Assembly: GCF_002413825.1 (NCBI RefSeq)
Contig: NZ_DHXT01000075.1
Coordinates: 1 to 9,234 of the forward strand
Length of the DNA stretch: 9,234 nucleotides
Reading direction: 5' to 3'
From: Rhodoferax sp. UBA5149
GTDB taxonomy: Bacteria > Pseudomonadota > Gammaproteobacteria > Burkholderiales > Burkholderiaceae_C
Part shown: positions 1 through 5,872 of the stretch, one piece after another
Position numbering within the stretch: the stretch's first letter is position 1
How the letters are laid out: each line of letters opens with the position of its first letter
The notes under the pieces: model-generated
Told to the model about the DNA's origin: nothing
Databases searched by the model: none
The model's input: only the letters and a program-made list of their open reading frames with translations
Made by a program: the position numbers and the translations under genes

Positions 1-849
1 TGCGCCCTGACGGGCGTGCTCACCAACCCCAAGCAACATCCGGTGCCGGTGACCCCGGCCCAGATGGCCGCACAGGCGCGTGATGCCTTCAATGCCGGCG
101 CTTCCATCATGCATGTGCATCTGCGCATGCAGGAAGAAGGCATGGGGCACATGCCGTCCTGGGATCCTGACGTTGCCGAAACAGTGGTCAATGCCATTCG
201 TGAGGCCTGTCCCGGCGTCGTCATCAACCTGACGACGGGTGTTGTCGGCAAGGATATTTCGGGCCCCTTGGCCTGCATCCGCCGCGTCAAGCCTGAAATT
301 GCCGCCTGCAATGCCGGTAGTTTGAATTACCTCAAGATCAAGGACGATGGCCAATGGGCCTGGCCCCCCATGTTGTTTGACAACCAGGTGGCCAAGGTTC
401 AGCAGTTCCTGGATGTGATGGAGGAGTGCAACGTGCACCCCGAATTCGAGTGTTTTGATGTTGGCATCGTGCGCTCGGTTGGTATGTATTTGAAGGCCGG
501 GATGCTCAAACCGGCGATGGGACGTGCCGAATACAACCTGGTCATGGGCGTGGCATCGGGCATGCCTTGTGACGCTGACCTGCTGGCGCTCTTGCCGCGC
601 TGGATGGCGCCCGGCAGTGTGTGGCAGACCACTCTGATTGGTCGTACGGAAATCTGGCCGGTACATCAAAAGACGGCAGACTTGGGCGGCATGCTTCGTA
701 CCGGGCTGGAAGATACTTTTTACTTGCCAAACGGTGAGCGGGCCAAAGGAAATGGCATGTTGATCACCGCGTTGGCGGAATGTGCGCGCAAGGCCGGCCG
801 GTCTGTGGCCAGCCCGGCAGAAGCCCGTGCTTTGCTCGGACTGCGTTGA
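1..849 (+). CDS. Beta-keto acid cleavage enzyme (BKACE, DUF849), 5'-truncated
   Basis: The reading frame is open from base 1 (Cys-Ala-Leu-Thr-Gly-Val) to a TGA at 847-849, so the start lies outside the window; the GTG at 16 is internal. About 282 codons are visible and the family is usually near 300, so only a few N-terminal residues are missing. Family members condense a beta-keto acid with acetyl-CoA and release acetoacetate plus a new CoA ester; the founding member is 3-keto-5-aminohexanoate cleavage enzyme (Kce). The metal-binding HxH motif is present (MHVHLR, His codons at 112-114 and 118-120). The third ligand and its neighbours are in an RTGLED motif (Glu codon 709-711), matching Kce Arg226, Glu230 and Asp231. 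The C-terminal segment with PAEAR is also typical. The substrate cannot be read from the sequence because the family is diverse and no pathway neighbour is visible. Membership is firm; the reaction is inferred. Confidence 0.93.
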   Translation, partial: CALTGVLTNPKQHPVPVTPAQMAAQARDAFNAGASIMHVHLRMQEEGMGHMPSWDPDVAETVVNAIREACPGVVINLTTGVVGKDISGPLACIRRVKPEIAACNAGSLNYLKIKDDGQWAWPPMLFDNQVAKVQQFLDVMEECNVHPEFECFDVGIVRSVGMYLKAGMLKPAMGRAEYNLVMGVASGMPCDADLLALLPRWMAPGSVWQTTLIGRTEIWPVHQKTADLGGMLRTGLEDTFYLPNGERAKGNGMLITALAECARKAGRSVASPAEARALLGLR

Positions 850-863
850 CGGCAGCGGGTGGA

Positions 864-890
864 TGGACCCGGTACGCGTCGTGCTATAAT
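864..890 (+). promoter_or_regulatory. Promoter of tRNA-Arg, extended -10 type
   Basis: A perfect TATAAT lies at 885-890, preceded by TGC at 882-884, which makes an extended -10 element. The best -35 candidate is TGGACC at 864-869, a poor match with a short 15-base spacer, so the extended -10 probably carries most of the activity. Predicted transcription start is near 897, only about 4 bases before the mature tRNA, implying a very short RNase P leader. Confidence 0.7.
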
Positions 891-900
891 TGTCAGCTTA

Positions 901-977
901 GCGGCTGTAGCTCAGTTGGATAGAGTACTTGGCTACGAACCAAGGGGTCGTGGGTTCAATTCCTGCCAGCCGCACCA
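901..977 (+). tRNA. tRNA-Arg, anticodon ACG, CCA encoded
   Basis: The full cloverleaf folds by hand. The acceptor stem pairs 901-907 with 967-973 in seven perfect pairs. The D arm is 910-913 with 923-926, closed by a G-U pair. The anticodon stem is 928-932 with 940-944, around a seven-base loop at 933-939 with anticodon ACG at 935-937. The T arm is 950-954 with 962-966, with loop TTCAATT. The discriminator is A974 and CCA is encoded at 975-977. A34 is normally converted to inosine by TadA, allowing CGU, CGC and CGA to be read. The gene stands alone between its own promoter and terminator. Confidence 0.98.
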
Positions 978-983
978 AAAAGT

Positions 984-1020
984 AAAGGTCTGTAACTGAA
1001 AAGTTGCAGGCCTTTTTCTT
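984..1020 (+). terminator. Intrinsic terminator after tRNA-Arg
   Basis: A 14-bp stem pairs 984-997 with 1002-1015 around a GAAA tetraloop (998-1001). All positions pair, two of them as G-U. The right arm ends in TTT and runs into TTCTT, giving a T-rich tract of about eight bases. It begins seven bases after the encoded CCA and separates the tRNA unit from greB. Confidence 0.9.
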
Positions 1021-1059
1021 GTGCGCCATGTATGCTCATGCGCTACTCGGCAAAATCCA

Positions 1060-1620
1060 ATGAACAAGGCTTTCACCAAAGAAACGGATGACGCGGACGA
1101 TGATGGTCCGCAACTGCCTTCGTTGCCTTCAGGTGGGAAAAATTACATCACGCCTCAGGGCTATGCCCGTATTCGCAGCGAACTGCTGGACTTGATTGAC
1201 AACGAGCGCCCTAAAGTGGTGGAGATCGTTCATTGGGCTGCCAGCAACGGCGATCGATCTGAAAACGGTGACTACATTTACGGCAAAAAGCGCTTGCGCG
1301 AAATTGACCGGCGGATCCGGTTTCTGACAAAACGTATTGAAATCATGGAGGTCACAGATCCCGCAGTTCACTACGGAAGTGACCAAATTTTCTTTGGCGC
1401 GAGCGTGACCTACGTCGAAGACGCTGGCGTGGAGCGAACCGTCACCATTCTGGGAATCGATGAGGCGGATAGCTCGCAAGCCCAGGTCAGCTGGGTGTCG
1501 CCCATCGCCAGAACCTTGCTGAAAGCGCGAACCGGCGACGTGCTGCAGCTGGTGACACCTGCCGGGCCGGTGGAGATAGAGGTTCTCCGCGTTCAATACC
1601 CTGCGCTCGGTCCTGACTGA
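1060..1620 (+). CDS. greB: Transcription elongation factor GreB
   Basis: GreB rescues backtracked RNA polymerase: its coiled coil enters the secondary channel and its acidic tip stimulates cleavage of the transcript 3' end. The protein is 186 residues, against 158 in E. coli; the excess is a non-conserved acidic N-terminal extension of about 28 residues (ETDDADDDG). The coiled-coil domain spans roughly residues 29-100, and the tip motif GDRSENGDY (64-72) carries the expected Asp65 and Glu68. The helix after it, KKRLREIDRRIRFLTKRIE, is almost the E. coli sequence and favours GreB over GreA. The C-terminal FKBP-like domain includes SPIARTLLKARTGD (147-160). I chose ATG 1060 over in-frame GTG 1021 because the latter abuts the tRNA terminator and adds a non-conserved segment. 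No good ribosome-binding site is visible, nor a clear promoter in 1021-1059. It converges on spoT. Confidence 0.95.
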   Translation: MNKAFTKETDDADDDGPQLPSLPSGGKNYITPQGYARIRSELLDLIDNERPKVVEIVHWAASNGDRSENGDYIYGKKRLREIDRRIRFLTKRIEIMEVTDPAVHYGSDQIFFGASVTYVEDAGVERTVTILGIDEADSSQAQVSWVSPIARTLLKARTGDVLQLVTPAGPVEIEVLRVQYPALGPD

Positions 1621-1621
1621 T

Positions 1622-3901
1622 CTATTGGGTTATTTTGGCCCGTTCCGCCTTGAGTACGGACGGCGTTCTTCTCAGATTGCGTAGCGCAACATCCAGATGG
1701 TTTCGGTCGCGCACGGCAATGACAAAGCGCAAATCCGTGGCATCCTGGGCTGCTTCATCTTCCATGTCGATGTGAGTGATGTCAGCCTCGGCGGAAGCCA
1801 AAGCAGCGGCCACCCGAGCCAATACCCCCTTGCCGTTTGTGATGGTCACCAACACCCCGGTTTCAAACGTGCGAATCGGCTCATCAGACCATTCCACGCC
1901 GATAAACCGCTCACTGTCTTTGTTTTTGAGCTTCATGGCAACAGCGCAATCGTCCGTATGCACGATCAAGCCTTCACCCCGTCCCAGATAGCCCACGATG
2001 CCGTCACCCGGAACAGGTCTGCAGCACAGCGCATACCGGACCGAGGCGTTTTCGCTTCCGTCCAACAAAACGCTGCCTTGAGACACTGTCTCGTTGGCGG
2101 AGTAGCGCTCACGCGTGAGCAGCACGGCATCCGGCTTTTCGCCGTTGTCTGTCAATAGGGTCAGCAAGCGTTTGGCGACAATGGTGGCGATTCGTTTGCC
2201 CATGCCAATATCCGTTAAAAGTTCAGATCGACTTTTATTGCCGCTAAAACGGAGCAACTTCTCCCAAATTACATGATTTTCATCCGTTTCTCCCGGTAAT
2301 TTATCAATCCCTTCTGCTCGAAGGGCTTGTGCCAGTAATTTTTCGCCCAAGCCCTCAGACTCGGTGTGTGCCAGTGTCTTGAGGTGGTGGCGAATTTTCG
2401 AGCGGGCGCGCGCCGTTCGCACGAAGCCCAGCCAGGCCGGGTTGGGTGTGGAGACGGGTGCGGTGACGATTTCAATGACGTCGCCGTTTTTGAGCTCGGT
2501 ACGCAATGGCACTTGTTCGCCGTTGATCCTCGCCGCCAGGGTCCGGTCCCCGACGTTGCTATGAATAGCATAGGCAAAGTCCACCACCGTCGCCCCTCTT
2601 GGCAGCGCCATGATTTGGCTTTTTGGCGTAAAAACGTAGACGGCATCCGGGAACAGGTCCACCTTGACGTGGTCCCAAAATTCAGCGGCGTCCCGCGTTT
2701 CGTCCTGAATATCCAGCAGCGACTGCAGCCACTTTGACCCCAGCCGGTCGCCGTTGGTCATTTCTTGCGGGTTGTTGACTTTGTACAGCCAGTGCGCCGC
2801 AATGCCGGACTCGGCAACGATGTGCATGGCCTCGGTACGCACCTGGAACTCCACGTTGACGCCGGATGGTCCCACCAAGGTGGTGTGAAGCGACTGGTAG
2901 CCATTGAGTTTTCCGATGGCAATGTGGTCCTTGAACTTGCCCGGAACCGGTTTGTAGAGCTGGTGCAATGTTCCCAGTGCCGTGTAGCAATCAATCACGC
3001 TCGGTGCCAGAACCCTGAAGCCATAGATATCCGTCACCTGGGCAAAACTCAAGTGTTTTTCATCCATCTTCTTGTAAATTGAGAACAAGGTTTTTTCTCG
3101 TCCCGCAATCCTGACCTTCATGCCACTGTTGGCGAAGGCCGTCTCCACCTCGCGTTGCACTTTTTGAATCAGATCGCGTCGGCGACTGCGCGCTTTCGCC
3201 ACGGCCTTGGACAAAATGGCGTAGCGCCAGGGACGCAAATGGCAAAAAGCCAGGTCCTGCAGTTCCCGGTAGGTCTGGTTCAAGCCCAGGCGGTTTGCGA
3301 TAGGGGCGTAGATGTCCAACGTTTCGGAGGCGATGCGCGCCCATTTTTCGCGCGGCGCGTCGGACAGCGTGCGCATGTTGTGGGTGCGATCAGCTAGCTT
3401 GATCAGGATGACACGCACATCCCTTGCCATCGCCAAAAGCATCTTCCGAAATGACTCAGCCTGGTTTTCTTCACGGGTATTGAAGTGCAGTTTGTCGAGC
3501 TTGGTCAGACCGTCCACGAGTTCAGCCACGGGGGAGCCGAAGCGCTCGATCAGTTCAATTTTCGTGACGCCGCAGTCTTCCAGGGAGTCATGCAGCAGTG
3601 CGGCCATGAGCGCCTGGGCATCGAGTTTCCATTCTGCGCATTGGGCCGCAACGGCAATGGGGTGGGTGATGTAGGGCTCGCCGCTGTTGCGAATCTGTCC
3701 CAAATGGGCTTGATCGGCAAACCGGTAGGCCAAACGTACCTGCTCCAGATCGGGGGGTGACAGATAGTCGAGTTTGGCCATCAGACTGGCAAAACTGGCC
3801 GCTGCCGCGTTGGCCGCCGCTGGACTGGGTATGGTTGCGGCGTGACGATTCACACCGGAGCCCGGGGTCTTTCTGGAGGATGGTTTGACGACTGTGCCCA
3901 C
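1622..3901 (-). CDS. spoT: Bifunctional (p)ppGpp synthetase/hydrolase, SpoT type
   Basis: RelA/SpoT-family enzyme of 759 residues that makes (p)ppGpp from ATP and GTP/GDP and hydrolyses it back. The HD hydrolase domain (about 50-200) looks active: His80, HDSLED at 104-109, and LADRTHNMRTL at 169-179. The synthetase domain (about 260-375) has DIYGFRVL at 291-298, GKFKD at 321-325, NGYQSLHT at 333-340 and EFQVRT at 351-356. The basic KFKD corresponds to the RxKD signature of bifunctional enzymes rather than the acidic one of RelA. A TGS domain follows at about 420-480, a CCRPVPGD cysteine motif at 626-633, and a C-terminal ACT domain at about 683-755. GTG at 3901 is the furthest upstream start because a stop codon lies two codons before it. 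The region before residue 45 is low-complexity Ala/Ser/Pro, so an internal start such as Met41 cannot be excluded. It is the last gene of yicC-gmk-rpoZ-spoT, the last three as in E. coli. Confidence 0.96.
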   Translation of the reverse strand: MGTVVKPSSRKTPGSGVNRHAATIPSPAAANAAAASFASLMAKLDYLSPPDLEQVRLAYRFADQAHLGQIRNSGEPYITHPIAVAAQCAEWKLDAQALMAALLHDSLEDCGVTKIELIERFGSPVAELVDGLTKLDKLHFNTREENQAESFRKMLLAMARDVRVILIKLADRTHNMRTLSDAPREKWARIASETLDIYAPIANRLGLNQTYRELQDLAFCHLRPWRYAILSKAVAKARSRRRDLIQKVQREVETAFANSGMKVRIAGREKTLFSIYKKMDEKHLSFAQVTDIYGFRVLAPSVIDCYTALGTLHQLYKPVPGKFKDHIAIGKLNGYQSLHTTLVGPSGVNVEFQVRTEAMHIVAESGIAAHWLYKVNNPQEMTNGDRLGSKWLQSLLDIQDETRDAAEFWDHVKVDLFPDAVYVFTPKSQIMALPRGATVVDFAYAIHSNVGDRTLAARINGEQVPLRTELKNGDVIEIVTAPVSTPNPAWLGFVRTARARSKIRHHLKTLAHTESEGLGEKLLAQALRAEGIDKLPGETDENHVIWEKLLRFSGNKSRSELLTDIGMGKRIATIVAKRLLTLLTDNGEKPDAVLLTRERYSANETVSQGSVLLDGSENASVRYALCCRPVPGDGIVGYLGRGEGLIVHTDDCAVAMKLKNKDSERFIGVEWSDEPIRTFETGVLVTITNGKGVLARVAAALASAEADITHIDMEDEAAQDATDLRFVIAVRDRNHLDVALRNLRRTPSVLKAERAKITQ

Positions 3902-3907
3902 CCCTCA

Positions 3908-3913
3908 AATATA
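3908..3913 (-). promoter_or_regulatory. Possible -10 box for a spoT promoter
   Basis: Read on the minus strand, TATATT (five of six matches to TATAAT) lies just upstream of the spoT GTG, on the spoT side of the intrinsic terminator. Normal spacing would start transcription at or next to the GTG, giving a leaderless mRNA. No convincing -35 lies 16-18 bases upstream, so the call is weak. Its position after a terminator is the main reason to record it. Confidence 0.25.
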
Positions 3914-3944
3914 GCGTGCAGGCGGCGGTTTGCCTTGATCCAAT

Positions 3945-3970
3945 AAAAAAGCACCGCGAGCGGTGCTTTT
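3945..3970 (-). terminator. Intrinsic terminator between rpoZ and spoT
   Basis: A perfect 10-bp inverted repeat (AAAAGCACCG at 3947-3956 and CGGTGCTTTT at 3961-3970) encloses a four-base loop. Read on the minus strand, the stem is followed by six T residues and then ATT, which is a classic rho-independent terminator for transcripts leaving rpoZ (stop at 3989-3991). The plus-strand reading has only four T residues, so it is weaker that way. It lies inside the rpoZ-spoT gap and would insulate or attenuate spoT. Confidence 0.85.
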
Positions 3971-3988
3971 GGAAGATTTGAAATACCG

Positions 3989-4192
3989 TTAAAGAGGCAC
4001 TTTTTTCAGCATTTCCAGGCCAATCTTGCCGGCGGCGATCTCGCGCAGGGCGGTGACGGCGGGCTTGTTTTTGCTCTCGACCTTGGGCGCGTGGCCCTGG
4101 CTCAGCATGCGCGCACGGTAGGTCGCGGCCAACACCAGCTGGAAGCGATTGGGGATCTGCAAAAGGCAGTCTTCGACGGTAATACGGGCCAT
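3989..4192 (-). CDS. rpoZ: RNA polymerase omega subunit
   Basis: Omega (67 residues) helps fold and hold the beta' subunit and, with beta', forms one of the two ppGpp-binding sites on RNA polymerase in proteobacteria. The N-terminal MARITVEDCL and the NRFQLVLAATYRARML helix (15-30) are the conserved omega core, and ALREIAAGKIG (48-58) is the second conserved helix. The frame is open further upstream to 4222, but the conserved N-terminus and a GGAG ribosome-binding site (minus strand, 4199-4202, about six bases before the ATG) fix the start at 4192. It follows gmk by 29 bases. A terminator lies immediately downstream, before spoT. The length is normal for Burkholderiales and shorter than the 91 residues of E. 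coli omega. Confidence 0.96.
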   Translation of the reverse strand: MARITVEDCLLQIPNRFQLVLAATYRARMLSQGHAPKVESKNKPAVTALREIAAGKIGLEMLKKVPL

Positions 4193-4221
4193 GAAATTCT
4201 CCGAAAGACCAGGAAAATGCA

Positions 4222-4842
4222 CTAGGGAATGTGCAGTGCTTTGAACGTTTCAGCCCGGGCGCGACGTTGCGCCGAGAACTTGAGTCGCTGGGAGTGAACG
4301 ATCGCCTTGAGGTCAAAAAGCGCCCGATCAAACAACTCGTTGATTATAACGAAGTCGAATTGCTGGACCTGCGCGACCTCGATGGCCGCGTTTTTGAGCC
4401 GTAATTCGATCACTTCAGGAGAGTCTTCGCCGCGCCGTTCCAGTCGGGAACGTAACTCCTCCCAGCTGGGTGGCAAGATGAAGATGGTGATGGCATTGGC
4501 GAAAATTTTCTTGATCTGGATGGCGCCCTGAAAATCGATTTCAAGAATGACATCGGCGCCTTGCGCCATCCGCTCTTCAATCGCTTTTTTGGAGGTGCCG
4601 TACCGATGATTGTGTACATAGGCCCATTCCACGAAGGCATCCGCCTGAACCATGGCATCGAATTCTGGCTCGGATACGAAGAAGTACTCGCGTCCATGTT
4701 TTTCCTGCCCTCTGGGCGCGCGCGTCGTATGCGAGACGGAGGGTTGCACATGCGAGTCGAGTTCAAGCAGGGCCTTGACCAGGCTGGATTTACCAGCGCC
4801 GCTCGGGGCCGCAACGACAAACAGATTTCCGGGGTAGTCCAT
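4222..4842 (-). CDS. gmk: Guanylate kinase
   Basis: Cytoplasmic enzyme that phosphorylates GMP (and dGMP) with ATP to GDP, feeding both GTP and (p)ppGpp synthesis. It has 206 residues, the normal length. The P-loop is APSGAGKSS at 12-20. The GMP-binding region is SVSHTTRAPRGQEKHGREYFFVS (35-57) with Glu72 in VEWA and Tyr81-Gly82. The EIDFQGA segment (101-107) and the lid RLERRGEDSPEVIELRL (133-149) are intact. The ATG at 4842 puts the P-loop at the usual distance from the N-terminus; the ribosome-binding site is weak, which fits co-transcription with yicC 36 bases upstream. It is followed by rpoZ and spoT, a conserved order linking GDP supply, the alarmone enzyme and the polymerase subunit that helps bind the alarmone. 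Confidence 0.97.
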   Translation of the reverse strand: MDYPGNLFVVAAPSGAGKSSLVKALLELDSHVQPSVSHTTRAPRGQEKHGREYFFVSEPEFDAMVQADAFVEWAYVHNHRYGTSKKAIEERMAQGADVILEIDFQGAIQIKKIFANAITIFILPPSWEELRSRLERRGEDSPEVIELRLKNAAIEVAQVQQFDFVIINELFDRALFDLKAIVHSQRLKFSAQRRARAETFKALHIP

Positions 4843-4878
4843 GGGAAGCGGCCTTTGACGGCGATTGACGGGGTCGCG

Positions 4879-5796
4879 CTATTCTATGTTCTGCACCTGC
4901 TCGCGCATTTGCTCGATCAGTACTTTCATGTCCACCGAAATATGGGTCAATTCCAGCGCTGCGGATTTTGAGCCCATGGTGTTGGCTTCGCGGTGCAGTT
5001 CCTGAATCAGGAAATCGAGTCGTTTCCCGAGCTCGCCGCCTTTCTTGATCAGCCTCTCAAGCTCATCGAGGTGGGAGTTCAGACGGGTGATTTCTTCGGC
5101 GACGTCAATGCGTATGGCAAATGCCGTGGCTTCTGTGAGAGCCCGATCCTGTGCCGCCTCCGGCAAGGCCGCTCCTTCGGTCAATGCCATGGCCTCCTTC
5201 CAGCGGTCCAGGAAGCGCTGGCGCTGCTGCGCCACCAGTTGAGGCACAAGGGGCACGGCTTGCTCGGCCAATGCACGAAGCTGGCCGATGCGTTCAAGCA
5301 GCATGGTGGCCAACCGGGCGCCCTCACGCGCGCGCGCAGCGAGCAGTTCCGTCAGGGCTTGCCCGGCCAACGGAAGAATGTCGTCACGCCAGTCGCGCGC
5401 CGAGGCCTGTTCGCCGGCCGAAAGACGGATGACGTCCGCCACGCTCAAGGGTCGGGCATCCGGCAGCCAGGCTTTGACGCTGTCCTGCACCGCGTTGAGC
5501 CGTTGCAGCAGTCGGGGCGTTGGGTCCACAACGGTGCCGTGGGCGCTGGTTTCAATGGCGGCGCGCACTTCAACCTTGCCGCGTTTGAGTTGGCCCACCA
5601 CGAGTTCGCGCAACGCGGGCTCGAATTGTCGAAGCTCTTCGGGCAATCGAAACGACAGGTCCAGAAAGCGGCTGTTGACGGACCGGATTTCCAGGCCGAG
5701 ATGGCTGGCAGGCGCACTTTTGGACTCGGGCTCGGAACTGTGCTGTGCTGTGCTGTGCTGGGCACTGGCATAGCCAGTCATGCTGTAAACTGGCAT
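4879..5796 (-). CDS. yicC: YicC-family endoribonuclease / RNA-decay factor
   Basis: YicC/YloC proteins have been reported as endoribonucleases and, in E. coli, as a factor promoting decay of the small RNA RyhB. The N-terminal domain starts MPVYSMTGYA, as in the family, and continues LEIRSVNSRFLDLSFRLPEELRQFEPALRE (35-64) and KRGKVEV (71-77). The C-terminal DUF1732 domain (about 225-305) contains EEITRLNSHLDELERL, GKRLDFLIQELHREANTMGSKS and ends MREQVQNIE, all typical. The length is 305 residues (E. coli 287). The extra length sits mainly between the first strand and LEIRSVN (residues 11-34), a Ser/Gln/His-rich insertion encoded partly by a pentanucleotide repeat. The frame extends upstream to 5913, but that part is unconserved and overlaps the divergent kinase gene, so ATG 5796 was chosen. 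It heads the minus-strand operon. Confidence 0.93.
   Translation of the reverse strand: MPVYSMTGYASAQHSTAQHSSEPESKSAPASHLGLEIRSVNSRFLDLSFRLPEELRQFEPALRELVVGQLKRGKVEVRAAIETSAHGTVVDPTPRLLQRLNAVQDSVKAWLPDARPLSVADVIRLSAGEQASARDWRDDILPLAGQALTELLAARAREGARLATMLLERIGQLRALAEQAVPLVPQLVAQQRQRFLDRWKEAMALTEGAALPEAAQDRALTEATAFAIRIDVAEEITRLNSHLDELERLIKKGGELGKRLDFLIQELHREANTMGSKSAALELTHISVDMKVLIEQMREQVQNIE
5738..5760. repeat. Pentanucleotide tandem repeat inside yicC
   Basis: Four perfect copies of TGCTG fill 5741-5760, with a further partial CTG at 5738-5740. On the yicC strand the tract encodes part of the AQHSTAQHSS segment beginning at residue 13. Five-base units are not a multiple of three, so gain or loss of one unit would shift the frame near the start of yicC. 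Confidence 0.9.
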
Positions 5797-5805
5797 CTCG
5801 ACTCT

Positions 5806-5834
5806 TTGATCAATGGAATGTGCCTGAGAATAAC
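5806..5834 (+). promoter_or_regulatory. Candidate sigma-70 promoter for the kinase-phosphatase-rph operon
   Basis: TTGATC (5806-5811, four of six to TTGACA) and AATAAC (5829-5834, four of six to TATAAT) are separated by an ideal 17-base spacer in the 76-bp divergent gap. Predicted start is near 5841, giving a leader of about 32 bases before ATG 5873. The match is moderate. No comparably good promoter was found for yicC in the same gap. Confidence 0.4.
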
Positions 5835-5846
5835 CCGGTTCAGGCA
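5821..5846. repeat. Inverted repeat in the yicC/kinase divergent region (possible operator)
   Basis: TGCCTGA (5821-5827) and TCAGGCA (5840-5846) are perfect reverse complements with a 12-base spacer. The repeat spans the candidate -10 box and start site of the kinase operon and sits about 25-50 bases upstream of the yicC start. A dimeric regulator could bind here. A hairpin is less likely because the spacer is long and the predicted transcript starts inside the repeat. Confidence 0.45.
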
Positions 5847-5872
5847 GACCAGACAGGGACGCACTCAAAATT

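Noticed and set aside
901..1020. tRNA-Arg as an integration site for a mobile element
   Set aside because: No integrase gene and no repeated copy of the tRNA 3' end are seen, and the flanking genes are chromosomal core genes.
1021..1059. GTG at 1021 as the greB start, or a greB promoter with TATGCT at 1031-1036
   Set aside because: The GTG directly follows the terminator T-tract and adds unconserved residues; the TATGCT has no acceptable -35 at normal spacing.
1129..1596. 155-codon minus-strand frame antisense to greB
   Set aside because: No conserved motif, and it lies entirely within greB, whose protein matches the family throughout.
3945..3970. Reading the rpoZ/spoT hairpin as a bidirectional terminator
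   Set aside because: On the plus strand only four T residues follow, and no plus-strand gene ends nearby, so only the minus-strand function is supported.
4193..4222. Upstream in-frame start for rpoZ at 4222
   Set aside because: Omega proteins begin with MAR-type residues exactly at 4192, where a GGAG ribosome-binding site is correctly placed.
3588..4331. 247-codon minus-strand open frame across the spoT start, rpoZ and the end of gmk
   Set aside because: It is out of frame with three conserved genes that use this DNA, crosses the terminator and carries no family motif.
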